Below, piece by piece: positions 12,933 through 24,234 of a DNA stretch of 64,000 nucleotides; position 1 is the stretch's first letter, and each line of letters starts with the position of its first letter. The translations under genes and the position numbers were made by a program. The notes under the pieces were generated by a model. The model was not told the DNA's origin. It made no database searches and saw nothing but the letters and a program-made list of their open reading frames with translations. Where the stretch lies: positions 27,781 through 91,780 of the forward strand of contig MU626336.1 of NCBI GenBank assembly GCA_025603075.1. Direction: 5' to 3'. This DNA is from Neoconidiobolus thromboides FSU 785. Lineage: Eukaryota > Entomophthoromycota > Entomophthoromycetes > Entomophthorales > Neoconidiobolaceae.

Positions 12933-15900
12933 TTAACTAGCTTTACGAATCCTAAGATTACGCTTTGAAGAAATAGTAGTAGTAGTAATAGGTTCTACCT
13001 CAGTACTAAAATCATATTTAACTCGATTTAAACGTCGAAGATTTCCTCTACTTTCAATTAATTGAGTATCATTTAATGTAGTTGATTTAAAATAACTAGA
13101 AATAATATGAATTATTATGATGTAAATTATAATTATAATAATATTATTACTTTTTGATATTTCTTTTCTTTTTTAAATTGTTGTTTTTATTATTATTATT
13201 TGATTTCTTTTTATTTTTAGATTCTTCTGAATAACTTTCCTATTAAAGTAAATTAGTATAATATAAAATAGTATATAAAATATATTTACAGCTTGGTCAT
13301 CAAATATACTTTTATCAACATATTTAATCTTTCTTTTTGGTATATAGACAATCGCATTACACTCTTTAGGAAATTTAAGATAATGATAATGACAATCAAT
13401 AGTATCGTTATCTTTTGACAATTCTAAATGAATTGAGCATTTTTCTTTTCTTTGCAGTCCATTGAAACAAAAACTTGGATCATCAGGATAATCATTTTTA
13501 TCAATAATTAATGTCATTAAATAATCTTCAATTGATTTTAGCCAAATATAAAATTGCTGTAATGTTTTAAATATAGTTTTGACTTCTGTCTTATTTATTT
13601 CTTCGTTGTATGCTTGAATTATTTGTTTATAAGGATACGATTCTTTAGTCCAACTTAAAAGTATTTTATGATTTTGTTTAATTACTTTTTGATATTTAGT
13701 TAATTTACCAATCATTTTTTTACTCTCTTTTAAATTAGGTATACTATATTCAAATATATTATAACAACTTATAATTGATTCACTGAGTGATTTTAGTAAA
13801 TCAATTTCTTGAATGATTTTATTACCGAGTTCAATTGTTTCGTTTGATTTCATTAAAATAATTGAAAAATCATAAAGCAATGCTTTGATGTTTTTTAATT
13901 TATATATTATTTTATTCATGTAAATCTTATTGTATGCTTCAAAGTCTTTAATTTCAATTAATTCGTTACAATTATTAATTGATGCATTTTTTAATAATTC
14001 ATTAAATGAAATTGGTGCTTTTATAAATGGTAAAATGGATTTTGAATATAATTCATTTGACTGTTCTGTATCCTCACGTATAAATGAAGCATAAGATGAA
14101 AAAGCATAAATAATATAAGTAAGCATTGTTTCTTTTGAATCAATGGCACTTTTAATGCCTAATTGAATTTCTTTCCATCGATTGAAAGTATCAAATGAAT
14201 TGATAATATCCTGTTTATTGAATTTTATGTTTGTATATAATTCTTTTTCTCTTATGCCATCTTGATTTAAACTAGATAATAGCTGATTTAAAGACTCTTC
14301 GTCATTAACGCATTTCCATACTGTTTTGTTTAATTCTCCTTCTTTATTGCCATCTGTCTCTTTATTATCAATATTGGTCTGTTCATTATTGATCTTGGTT
14401 TGTTCATTATTGATCTTAGTTTCTTCAGTAATATTGTTGGCTTCTTTACTGTCATTAATCATTTCTTCGTTATTTTCTTTAGATCCTTCAGTAATAACAT
14501 TAATTTTTTTAGCAATGATATTAGTTTCTTTATTATTAATATTTATTTCCTCGATGACAATATTAGTTTCCTCTTTATTAACATTGATTCCTTTGGAAAC
14601 AACATTAACTTCTTCTTTATCAATACTAGCTTCTCCATTATTAATCTCAATTACTTTTTTTACCATATAAGCTTCCATACTTTCGATTATAATACCACCC
14701 ATATTTGCCCAATACCAATATAATTTTCCAAATCGATCTTTGCCTAACAAAAGTGATCCAACTTTATTTAATACACCATTGTGTTGACCATGTAATTCTG
14801 CCACTTCAGATGAAGTATAAGTTTCATTAATCACTGCTTCCAAGTCTTTTGTATTTTTTTCAATATGAAATCTTAACATTTCAATATTCTTATCTACTCT
14901 ATTAATTTCACTTTCTAATGCAACTATTTGTGCTTTAAGTAATGGTAATGGTGTATTATAATGTTGGATTGTAAATATTCTTAATGTTTCGATATGTTTA
15001 TTCCTTAATGAAATTTCTGAATTTAAGCTAATTTTCAAAGAGTCAACGTTTGTACTAATATCCCTAATTTTCTGCTCAAATGATGGTGTATAGGCAATTT
15101 GACATTCTATAAAAGTACCAAATGCAGGTTCATCATATATATTGTTCACAATTGCCTTTAATACTATTAATTTTTCAGCTGGAGTCCATTGAGTGATCTC
15201 TTTATCAAAAATATCTACGGTAACTTTAGAGCTTTTTCCTTTTTTAATTTCATTTATTGCTTCAGAAAAATCAATAGTTTTACTACTATTCCTTGGATCT
15301 CTAAAAGTTATCAATATTTGTGTCAACTCTATAACAAGAAAATGGTAATAGATAGAATAATAATCTAATGGGATATGTAGAATCAAGATCAAAAAATCAG
15401 GGGACGAAATAGTTAATGGCCAACCGCTTATTATTTTAGTCACAAATAATCTTAAGAAGTCAGCAACCTCTAAAACATCAAGTACCTTTTTAAATCCTAA
15501 AAAGGTATCTGTTCCTTCAATTAATTCATTATCTAATGGATTGGCTTCAAATAGCTTTCTTGATTTATTTAAAACCTCTGGATCTAAATCATCAAGTATC
15601 TCTATCTTATTAACCTATGAAATTATTAAAAAACATTCCGAGTAATTTATACTACATACCAATTGACTGTATTTTATATTATGAGGAAGGATAGTTTCAT
15701 AGGCTACATCTGTGTTCATCATGGCCTGGTTATTTTTTACATTTATATTCGTCATGATTTGATTGTCTTGTACATTTGTGTTCATTATAGTCTGATTGCT
15801 TTGAGTAATTGTATTCATCGTAATTTGATTGATTTGTGCATTTGAAGGGGAGACAAATTTCTCAACCATACTCACATTGGATTGGATTTGAAAATTGGAA

Positions 15901-16481
15901 GTATAATTTGAAGGATAATTTGCTTTTTTGCCTTTCTTATTAGGATTTGATTCGATTAAAGAATTGATTTTGTATGGACTGGGTTTATATGAGTTTGGGG
16001 TTACAACTTCAAACTTTACTACAATATTAATTTTAGAATCTTCTAACTTAATTATAGAGCCTTATATGATAAATAAGGAAGTTCATCATATTAGCTTTAG
16101 TATTATATTTACTTGTATTCAATTTGCCAAATTCGTTCTGTTGCGCATTTTGAGTATCATCAGTTAAATCTATTACCTCGTTTTTAGAATTCATTTTTTC
16201 AACATGGTTGTAAAGCTTTGTTTTTAGCAAGCCATCCTGATTTGACCTAGTATTAACCTGATCTTCATTTTTTTTAAGTGCAGATAATTTCATTTTGAGA
16301 AGTTTTTGTTGACGAGCCTTTACAAATCTTTTTATAACAGTCAGGTTTTGAATAGAATTAACATTGTTATCATTTATGTCTAGATTAAAATTATGTCAGT
16401 TTATTTAATATATTTTGTTATGTAGTTGCATTATACAACCAGTCCGTTTGATTTACCTTCAATTTTATTTGGCTCTGACAT
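12933..16481 (-). CDS. DDT-WHIM domain chromatin-remodelling subunit
   Basis: Six exons: complement(12933..13095, 13151..13239, 13290..15614, 15660..16018, 16113..16379, 16457..16481), 1075 residues. A DDT-like region lies at about residues 260-320 (LEVADFLRLF and ELTQILITF), WHIM1 near 350-385 (WTPAEKLIVLKAIVNNIYD) and WHIM2 near 495-530 (LGKDRFGKLYWYWANMGG). This order is that of subunits that help ISWI ATPases measure linker DNA, such as Itc1, Ioc3 or RSF1; no WAC or bromodomain is visible, so the exact member is unclear. Two Asn/Thr-rich repeats lie at about residues 170-205 (NQxxMNTNV units) and 540-620 (NNKETNI-like units). The C-terminus is basic. Internal intron loss or gain inside the DDT region cannot be excluded. 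Confidence 0.8.
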
Positions 16482-16760
16482 TTTGATATAATGGTTCTTT
16501 AAAAACTTTCAGTTTGTAAAATATTATCTACGAATCAAGAATCCTTAATTTTAGCTAAAAAGAGTTACCAATTTTGAAATACCGAATTTTGAAATTTCCC
16601 TAATTTCTACTAGAAATTCCTAAATTGGAAGGAACGTTGTAAATTTTTAGCTTAATTCATGATTTAAACAACTTGAAATGGTGATTTTTAGCATCTTACT
16701 TTTGATGTATTATTTTTAATAAAAACTGATAGAAAGCAAGAAAAATTAAAAGCAAAAGTA
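16482..16760. other. Promoter-side spacer of the DDT-WHIM gene
   Basis: About 280 bp between the gene start and a MITE copy. Nothing beyond AT-rich DNA was recognised. Confidence 0.5.
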
Positions 16761-16862
16761 TTTAGGGCTGTATTTTTTTGTTTAAGAACTTTGTTAACAA
16801 TCTTTCTACTCAAATAGCGCTTAAAAAATGAGAAAGTAATAAAATCAAAAAAAACATCCCCA
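16761..16862 (-). mobile_element. TGGGGATG MITE, copy 2 (degenerate end)
   Basis: Reverse-orientation copy of about 102 bp. The core CAAATAGCGCTTAAAAAATG and the right end AAAAACATCCCCA are intact. The left end has decayed to TTTAGGGCTGTATTTTTTTG; the preceding TA (16759-16760) may be the target duplication. Confidence 0.8.
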
Positions 16863-17930
16863 TTTATAGTTTCCTTGAAACTAAATGTCACAAGCCTTAC
16901 CTTTTTGATGAATCTTTTTACCTATTTGACGCATATTTTACTATGGCTAAATTTTTTAATGAAAGCTATAACAATATAAACTATACTAATTATTTTAATG
17001 TGTAAATATAAAAAATTTAGAACTTAACCTTCTAAATTTGGTTACATCAGGTTTCCCACTTTTTATTAAAATACAGTGAAATAATCCAAATAGCACACTC
17101 AATAAACCTTAAAATGGAGAATTTTTTGAATTTGAGGAGTTGAGAAAGGATATCATTAAGTAAGCTTTATACCACCTTTCATATAAAGGTAAGGTAAATA
17201 TGTTAGTTTGTTGTAAATTATGGAACAAAACAATACCATCAATGCTATGAGAAGACATAGCCCCATATCATGATCATTATTATAGAAAAAAGTGTACGGT
17301 AGTTGTAAAAAATATGGACATTATATTGAATGTTTGATATTAAAACACATTTGGAGCTACCAACTTACCTTTGGGTATATCCAAATAATACCAAACTTTA
17401 TTCGTTTTTAGATGAATATTTTAAGAATGTAAGTTGTTTTGAAAATACTTAGATACTAGGCCTTTGGCATACTAATTGTATAAATGGTATGACAGATGAG
17501 GAATACATGGATAAAAATGAAATCCGTATCAAGGAATTATTCCAAAGTTTAGAACATCTAGGGCTTGATGATTTAAATTATTATTTTGCAACGTCGATTT
17601 TACCAAATTTATCATCAAATTTGAATTTATTGATAATCAACGATATTTTTGATATTGAAGTTACTTGTTTTGAAGATTCATTAAATAAGTAGACGATTTG
17701 AGAAAGCTTCATATAATTTATCTTGAACTCAAATTAGAAGATATGAGTTTCTTCTTAAACAAATCTTTTCCGCAATTGAATATATTGGATATGGGGAGTT
17801 TGGTTGTAGATGTTTCGGAGAATGAAGTTGTAGATTATGAATATATATAAATTTAAATAACTATTCAAACCTAACGAAACTCTATTATCAAGAATATCCT
17901 ATTTTAGGATTCAATAAGGTATCAAAGTTA

Positions 17931-17966
17931 AAAGAGTTAAAAGAGTTAAAAGAGTTAAAAGAGTTA
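17931..17966 (+). repeat. Four tandem copies of a 9-bp unit inside the F-box pseudogene
   Basis: The unit AAAGAGTTA is repeated four times perfectly and keeps the frame of a KEL-type leucine-rich-repeat segment. The intact paralogue has a single copy-like LKELVL at the aligned site. Confidence 0.9.
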
Positions 17967-18293
17967 ACATTGATGGGAGCTGACCTACTAGATGTGACTA
18001 TAAATAAGGAGGTGTTTCCGGAATTAAACCAGCTAAATCAATTAAAGCTACACTGTTCTTTCAACTTTTCATTAAAACATTTATGTTTATATTTATTGTC
18101 AACGATCAGATATTTATCTATTTATGTATAACCCTTTAATATTCCTAATCAAGGGAGTTTGTCTAAAAAATAATACAAATATAGTTGTTTTAAAACTAAC
18201 AATCTTACTGGATGTTGGTTCTTTTGATTATATATATCGTATCGTATGCTGTATAACCTTGAAATGATAAATTGTGAATTCAAAGGCAACATA

Positions 18294-18392
18294 TGGGGAT
18301 GTATTTTTGTGTTTAAGAATTTTACTAACAATTTTTCCGCTAAATAGTGTTCGAAAATGGAAAAAATAATGAAGTCAAAAAAAACACTCCCA
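18294..18392 (-). mobile_element. TGGGGATG MITE, copy 3, with demonstrable TA duplication
   Basis: 99 bp, TGGGGATGTATTTTTG at the left and AAAAAACACTCCCA at the right. It sits inside the F-box pseudogene: the intact paralogue reads GACATATCA at this place, while here ACATA is followed by the element and then TATCA. The inserted unit is therefore bounded by a duplicated TA. Confidence 0.93.
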
Positions 18393-18540
18393 TATCACGT
18401 TTAAATCATAAAGTACCAAAGGATTCTAGTTTAACGAATATAAATATTGATTTTTATAACCGACCAAATTTATATGGTTTTATTGATTGTATTTTCAAAT
18501 ATTTTCAAATATAAAAATATTTAATTATTAAATATAGATA

Positions 18541-18941
18541 GATATGTGATAAATTATGTGAATGATCCCAGGTTTTATTTTAAATAAAGTTGATATCTCA
18601 GTTTAATATATTATATTAAAACTTATATCAACCTTTTGTAAATTATATGTATAATAATGGTTATAATACTGATGTTATTGAAAACATATACCAATTTCTA
18701 ATAAAATCTCAATTTTTTATAGTATTTACCTTTGTTTATTCTAAATAAACTACTTAGGAGCTGATTGGCCCTTTGGATATTTTATAATGTTGCGTAATGC
18801 TTTATGGATCAATGAATGTCATTAAACTTGATTTTATGGAATGTCACTATTTAATCTCACAAACACGAAAATAACAATATTTGAATTAAACAAAAACTAT
18901 CTTGTATTAATTGGATTTTTATAGTTCCAACGAACCTTATA
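18541..18941. other. Spacer before the intact F-box gene
   Basis: About 400 bp of AT-rich DNA between the pseudogene and the intact paralogue. No repeat or open frame was recognised; it contains the promoter of the downstream gene. Confidence 0.5.
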
Positions 18942-20252
18942 ATGAAGAGGCTACTAAAACTTGAGGGCTTAGAAAATGATGTACTCAGAGAAATTTTATG
19001 TCACCTTTCATCTAAAGATAAAGTTAAATTACTTTTATGCTGTAAAAGATGGAATAGAGTACTACTACCACTATTATGGGAAAATATGACTCCGAGCTAC
19101 AGTTATTATTATAGGAAGCAGATGTATACTAGTTTTAGAAAATACGGTCATTATATTAAATATTTGGATCTCAAAACATTTGTAAATTTACCAATCCACT
19201 CTTCAGTTTATCCAAATTGTAACAAGCTTTATTTATCTTTAGACAATTATTTAAAAAACAAAATCCATTTTGAAAGTAGTCAGCTAACAGGTCTTTACTA
19301 TACTAATTTTATTGACGATATGAAAACAGAGGACTATATACTTAAGAATAAGATTTGTATAGAAAAGATATTCCAAAATCTAAAGTATTTTAAAATTCAT
19401 AACTTAAGTATATATTTCAAAATATCAATCATACCATTATTACCATCAAATCTAAGCTCATTAGTAATCACTGACAGCTATGATAGTAGAGTGCCATATT
19501 TTGAATTCATGATAAATAAGTTCGATAATTTAAAGGTGCTTAAGTTAATTAATATTGAGCTTGGATTTAGGGATTTTATTTGTTTTCTAAATAAATCATT
19601 TCCTGAATTAGATAGGTTACATATGGAAGATATAATTGTTGAAGATTTGGAAGATTTAGAACAAATGTGTATAAATTTAAATAACTACCCAAAGCTAATG
19701 ACACTCTACTACCAAGGAAGTTATATGTTATTATTTAATGGTACATCAAATTTAAAAGAACTGGTACTAAGTGCAGTTAGCTTAGAAAATACGGCTATAA
19801 ATAAAGAGAAATTTCCAAAGTTGAATCAATTAACTTTGAATTATTGTGTCGATATTTCATCAAAGCAATTCTATTTGATATTTAACATGTCAACGATTAC
19901 CTATTTAAACTTATTAATGTACAATCATTTAGTGCTTTTAATTAAAGAAATTTACCCAAAAAATAACACAAATATAATTTCACTAAAAATTGTTAACCCT
20001 GTTTTAGATGCCAATTTCTTTAATTTTTTATATACATCATGCCCTATCCTATGTAACCTTGAAATAATAGACTGTGAATTTAAAAATGACATATCATTTT
20101 CAGATCATAAAATAATAAGGTATACTAATTTGACAAACGTAATAGTTAAGTTTTATAGTTATCCAATTGTAAATAGTTTTATTAACTATGCTTTAAAACA
20201 TTTTAAAAATATTAAAATGTTTAGAATTTCAAATATAAGTAAAAGTGTATAA
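18942..20252 (+). CDS. F-box and leucine-rich-repeat protein
   Basis: Intronless gene of 436 residues. The N-terminal F-box spans about residues 8-48 (LENDVLREILCHLSSKDKVK, then a CCKRWNRVLLPLLWE pattern), which would dock to Skp1 in an SCF ubiquitin ligase. The remainder carries irregular leucine-rich repeats, e.g. NLKYFKIHNLSIYFKISIIP, NLKVLKLINIELGF, NLKELVLSAVSLENT, KLNQLTLNYCVDIS and CNLEIIDCEFKN, for substrate binding. A degraded tandem paralogue lies 0.4 kb upstream, so this is a duplicating family. The substrate is unknown. Start is the first ATG of the frame. Confidence 0.85.
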   Translation: MKRLLKLEGLENDVLREILCHLSSKDKVKLLLCCKRWNRVLLPLLWENMTPSYSYYYRKQMYTSFRKYGHYIKYLDLKTFVNLPIHSSVYPNCNKLYLSLDNYLKNKIHFESSQLTGLYYTNFIDDMKTEDYILKNKICIEKIFQNLKYFKIHNLSIYFKISIIPLLPSNLSSLVITDSYDSRVPYFEFMINKFDNLKVLKLINIELGFRDFICFLNKSFPELDRLHMEDIIVEDLEDLEQMCINLNNYPKLMTLYYQGSYMLLFNGTSNLKELVLSAVSLENTAINKEKFPKLNQLTLNYCVDISSKQFYLIFNMSTITYLNLLMYNHLVLLIKEIYPKNNTNIISLKIVNPVLDANFFNFLYTSCPILCNLEIIDCEFKNDISFSDHKIIRYTNLTNVIVKFYSYPIVNSFINYALKHFKNIKMFRISNISKSV

Positions 20253-20544
20253 ACTGTTTAAATGGTTCTGATGTTATTTATAATAAAGATATCTTTAATT
20301 AATTTTCTAGTTTTTGATTTTTTTCGGAAGCTTTGCTAAGAATCTATTTTAAAAGTAACTGTAGTATTGATCTTGTTACAAAATTCACTATTATTTTTGA
20401 TAGCTAACCTTTAAACAATAGTTTCTGTGACCTAACATCACAAATGTATTGAATATCTCTAATATAAAATTTAGAATTGCTAAATTAAAAACTATTTTCT
20501 ATTATTCCTCATTATTTATTAAATTATCAATAATTTTTATAAAA

Positions 20545-20644
20545 TGGGGGTGTATTTTTGTGTTTAAAGATTTTACCAACAATTTTTCTACTCAAATAGT
20601 GCTTAAAAGATAGAAAAAGCAATGAACCCAAAAAAACATCCTTA
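20545..20644 (-). mobile_element. TGGGGATG MITE, copy 4
   Basis: Begins TGGGGGTGTATTTTTG and carries the CTCAAATAGTGCTTAAAAGA core; the right end has decayed to AAAAAACATCCTTA. About 100 bp. Flanking TA dinucleotides are lost. Confidence 0.85.
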
Positions 20645-20844
20645 AATATTTGTATAGATTGAAATACTATGTAGTAAATATTAAAGCATATTTATCATAT
20701 TATTACCAGCTAGTTATTAAGGGTGTTAGCATAATATATCAAAATGCCTTTTTTATCTATTGCTCACTTCTTGATAAAGTTGGAAGCCATTGTTGAAAAG
20801 GTATCTCTCTATCATGAAAGATTAAGAAATATCTGAGAAATATA

Positions 20845-20942
20845 TGCGGATGTATCTTTATATAAGAGTTTTACTAGCAACTTTTCCACTTAAATAGCGC
20901 TTAAAAGATAGAAAAACAATGAAGCCAAAAAAAACATTCTCA
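20845..20942 (-). mobile_element. TGGGGATG MITE, copy 5
   Basis: 98 bp, beginning TGCGGATGTATC and ending AAAAAACATTCTCA, with TA on both sides (20843-20844, 20943-20944) and the intact TTAAATAGCGCTTAAAAG core. Lies only 200 bp from copy 4 in the same orientation. Confidence 0.87.
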
Positions 20943-21893
20943 TATTTTTTAAATATGATTACGATTTTTTGTGTACTTTAAAAAAAGCAAAGCTCCCAAC
21001 TGTTTTTTTCTAATAAATAGTAAAAACATGAGGTAAAGGAGAACATACCAGGTTATTAGAATGTAAACTTTAGGTAAGAGCTCCGATTTGGCTAAACTAT
21101 CTTCGGCTTTAGATAGATCAATTCATAACGGACTCAATTTCCGTTTCGTATAAACTATGCCAAGCAAAAGAAGGTGAAGAAACTGGAAAAAGACCAGCTT
21201 CATTATTGGTTGAGAGTTGAGCGTAATATGATGATTTGATTTTTTTAAGGACATGATATAATTTCATTTAGGGGTATAGAGCAATCATACACTTTAAGTA
21301 TTATTTATTCACTTGTCTTTCTATCTTGAAAAAATTAAGTAAGCAACAAAAAAGTATAACTTTGAGATAAGTCTCATAACGTATTATAATAAGTTTATAC
21401 AGCAATATAAACTACTATAGAGGAAATCACAAACAGCACTAATGTTGAAAAGTCTATTGCTAAAAACATTAATAAACTTTCAAGAATAATGTTTGATTCT
21501 AATTTTAAAAGAGATATCGCTAATCTCATCCTTATCTAACCCAATGTTATAATCTTTAAAGCCAATAGTTTGAGATAATAAAAAATTCAAGTTTTATAAA
21601 TAAATGTCTATCTCTTATCTATTTTCAAATATTTTTTAATTTTTACTTAATAAAATAGCTTATATAAGATATAAATTATTTTAATTTAAAACTTTTTACC
21701 ATTGTTCCTAATAATATAATGTAAAAACAGCGGGTAAAATGGTTATTTTAAACAATAAAATAGAAGTTATTAAATAGTTGAAGCCAAATTTAATTGATCT
21801 AATTTAATTATTAGCCTATAATTAAAAATTTGAAAAATTACAATCTTTAGAACAATATCCCTTAATAAAGTATATTCCCAGGCATATAAACCT

Positions 21894-21901
21894 TATAAAA
21901 G
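21894..21901 (+). promoter_or_regulatory. Possible TATA element of the elongase gene
   Basis: TATAAAAG occurs 51 bp before the start codon. In DNA this AT-rich such matches are common, so the call rests only on position and the clean consensus. Confidence 0.3.
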
Positions 21902-21951
21902 TGAAAAAATCCATTTTATACAAAATCAACTTTTGTCCTTTTTTCTAAAAA

Positions 21952-22746
21952 ATGGTTTCAATAACTGATTTCACCACCATAAACCACTGGAAAGAATTAC
22001 CATTATCACAATGGTATCCTTACTTCAACCATCAACCTACTGCTATCTTTATAGCCATCACCTATTTAATAACTGTAAAATCATGTACCGAATACATTAA
22101 AAAACAAGCAGCAAAGGATTCGAAGACAAGCGGTGCCTTTAAAGCCTTCATGTTACTACATAATCTTGCCTTAGCTATTTACTCCTTCGCTACTTTTGCT
22201 TCCTTATTTATAACTATCTACACTGCTGTATCCAACAGTGACTCTCTCTACGACACTTATTGCGACAAAAACCAAGTTGTATGGACTCAAAGTCTTTATT
22301 TTAACACTTGGTTATTTTACTTATCGAAATACTGGGAGTTTATCGACACTTTAATTCTAATCGTCAAAAACAAAGTCCCTTCTCTTTTACAATGCTATCA
22401 CCACTCTGGTGCTGTTCTTGGTATGTTTTATCTGTTTAACAGTTCTAGTCCTGGTGCTTGGATCTTTGTATTGTTAAATTCATTGATCCACACTATCATG
22501 TACATGTATTATTTTTTCACTATTTTGGGATATAGACCAAAGTTTAAGAAGTATATTACGGGCCTTCAACTTACTCAATTCGTTGTTGGGTCTTGTTTAG
22601 CGATACCTTACTTTATTTGGCCAGAGTGTATTTCTTTAAAGCAAAAGTTGGCTATAGCTTTTAATTTAGTTTATGTCGTACCACTTATATATCTATTTAT
22701 GAAGTTTGCTAAGGAAACTTATACAGTGAAGAATAAGAAAAATTAA
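21952..22746 (+). CDS. ELO-family very-long-chain/PUFA fatty-acid elongase
   Basis: 3-ketoacyl-CoA synthase of the ELO type, 264 residues, intronless, multi-pass in the ER membrane. It condenses malonyl-CoA with acyl-CoA. Family motifs are KYWEFIDT (KxxExxDT), the histidine box QCYHHS, MYMYYFF and a TQFVVG segment; five to seven hydrophobic spans are visible and the C-terminus is lysine-rich (VKNKKN), an ER-retention-like tail. The first histidine of the usual HxxHH box is glutamine (QxxHH), a variant known from some PUFA elongases; the decayed copy at 3815-4593 has the same substitution. Substrate chain length cannot be read from sequence. Confidence 0.93.
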   Translation: MVSITDFTTINHWKELPLSQWYPYFNHQPTAIFIAITYLITVKSCTEYIKKQAAKDSKTSGAFKAFMLLHNLALAIYSFATFASLFITIYTAVSNSDSLYDTYCDKNQVVWTQSLYFNTWLFYLSKYWEFIDTLILIVKNKVPSLLQCYHHSGAVLGMFYLFNSSSPGAWIFVLLNSLIHTIMYMYYFFTILGYRPKFKKYITGLQLTQFVVGSCLAIPYFIWPECISLKQKLAIAFNLVYVVPLIYLFMKFAKETYTVKNKKN

Positions 22747-23072
22747 TAGGATTATTTTGGTTTTAATAAAAAATATATATTAAGCTAATTTTATAAATGT
22801 TAACAGTTTTGCTTGATTTTATGAATATTGATTAAATTATATTAGTAGTGTAATGATCATCTCTTTTAATCAATCTAAAAAAACATTTAAGTAAGCTATA
22901 ACCTTATAAGAAAATGAACGGAACGAATATCTAAAGCAACTATTTGAAATACATTATAATAAATTATACATTATTTTAAATTTTGACTTCTGATTTCAAT
23001 TAAATTCTCGAGCACAATTTTTCCGGCCAATCATTCTTAAAATTATTTCAAACTCAAAAAAATTCTACTTTA
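22747..23072. other. Convergent spacer
   Basis: 326 bp between the stops of the elongase and NAT9-like genes. Only AT-rich presumptive 3' untranslated sequence was seen. Confidence 0.5.
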
Positions 23073-24038
23073 TTAAGGATTAAAATTGTCATACTTCAAC
23101 TTAATGGTATCTAATTCCACCACTGTATAATTTGAATTTACATTGAGATCACTCTGTAATTTTCTTAGACTTTCAGAATTAGCTTTCAATTCCAACGTGA
23201 CCTCTTTGAAGGCAGTACTATAACTTATTTGTTGAAACTGAAGCTTTTCTTTAAATAGCTTTAAACTTGAAGTGTTAGACTCTCCAATTTTCGAGGTGAT
23301 TCTAGTAAGGTTTAAAGAGGCAACTCCTAATAAATAGTTAGGCTGGATAAAGTTATATAAGTAATAAATACCATATTCCATCATCATCAATAATGCTAAT
23401 AAACCCAACCCTTTACCGCGGTAGGATTTTTCTATTAAATGAATTTTAGCAGGTTGTATTTGAAGATTTAACTTAGTTACCAGCTACCATAATCTCTATT
23501 TCGGCGCTATTCTTATCCTCAAAGTCATTCAAGAAGAGATTAACGTCACCGATTATTTCTATATTCAACTATAGTTAGTTTTTATCCTTTAATTTTAGAA
23601 ATTATTTAAAAACACTAGAAATAAAACTTACTTCCTTTTATTTGAGTTGTATCATTCGATTCATTAATCAATTCTTCCTTTTCAGCAACAAATAAAATAA
23701 ATGTACACTCTATAAAGTAATTAAATCATTTCACCTGTTATTCTATTTGTACTTACTATCTTCATCTTCCCTCCAACTATCTTGCATCTGATACTCTTCT
23801 TCTAAGCTTAAAGGTTCTGATGCAGTCAATTCTAAAACATCGATTATTATCACTATCTCTTATACATTCACAAATAACAAACCTAATAATTCTTCAGTTT
23901 TCATCCATTGATGATACTGTGGAACATGCTCTTTTAAATAAGGGATCAGCCACAATCTATCGTTTTTCTTAATTTTTATTAGTTGTTGTTATTATTGCTT
24001 ATTAAATTTACTAATATCGTATTGCTATTAATTAACAT
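23073..24038 (-). CDS. NAT9: NAT9-like GNAT N-acetyltransferase
   Basis: Six exons: complement(23073..23431, 23481..23558, 23632..23709, 23757..23831, 23883..23967, 24012..24038), 233 residues. The reconstructed protein follows the NAT9 family closely: MLINSNTIL, WLIPYLKEHVPQYHQWMKTE, LTASEPLSLEEEYQMQDSW, EDKCTFILFVAE, IIGDVNLFLND, then the acetyl-CoA-binding EKSYRGKGLG (R/Q-x-x-G-x-G/A pattern) and a terminal domain with FKEKLQFQQISYSTAFKEVT. NAT9 proteins are GNATs implicated in microtubule stability in animals; the fungal role is unknown. The first exon is 27 nt and its intron ends in AAG. Confidence 0.9.
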
Positions 24039-24234
24039 TTTGTCTAAAAATAATGAAACTGAGAAGTTAAAAGGTTTTAATTTTATCAAAATAAGCTTAT
24101 CTTAATTTACTAAAAATGCTAATTTTTTAAAAATGAACTTTATATTGATAAATTTCAACAATTAATGACTAAAATAACTTTAATATCATCAAGTTATAAT
24201 ATTATTTGGATAATGGTAATACTATCTAGTAGAA

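Larger units (their letters stand above)
17114..18540 (+). pseudogene. F-box/LRR pseudogene, interrupted by a MITE
   Basis: Degraded relative of the intact gene at 18942-20252. Matching pieces occur in the same order on the same strand: LVCCKLW-type F-box sequence, HYYRKKC, a KYGHYIE-like segment, an open section at 17489-17692 (DEEYMDKNEIRIKELFQSLE; LPNLSSNLNLLIINDIFD), the FLNKSFPQLNILDM-like block, a KLKELKEL run, EMINCEFKG and finally NLTNINIDFYNRPNLYGF. Several frameshifts and stops separate them. A 9-bp direct repeat expansion (17931-17966) and a complete MITE (18294-18392) interrupt it. Confidence 0.87.
20253..21951. other. Gene-free spacer with two MITE copies
   Basis: About 1.7 kb. 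Apart from MITEs at 20545 and 20845 the only protein-like piece is a 40-codon open stretch on the minus strand (about 21121-21240), without a recognised family. The right end holds the elongase promoter. Confidence 0.55.

Noticed and set aside
14326..14723. Two plus-strand hydrophobic frames resembling membrane proteins
   Set aside because: They are antisense shadows of the Asn/Thr/Glu repeat block of the DDT-WHIM gene.
16688..16891. Minus-strand frame of 67 codons
   Set aside because: It overlaps MITE copy 2 and is produced by the element sequence.
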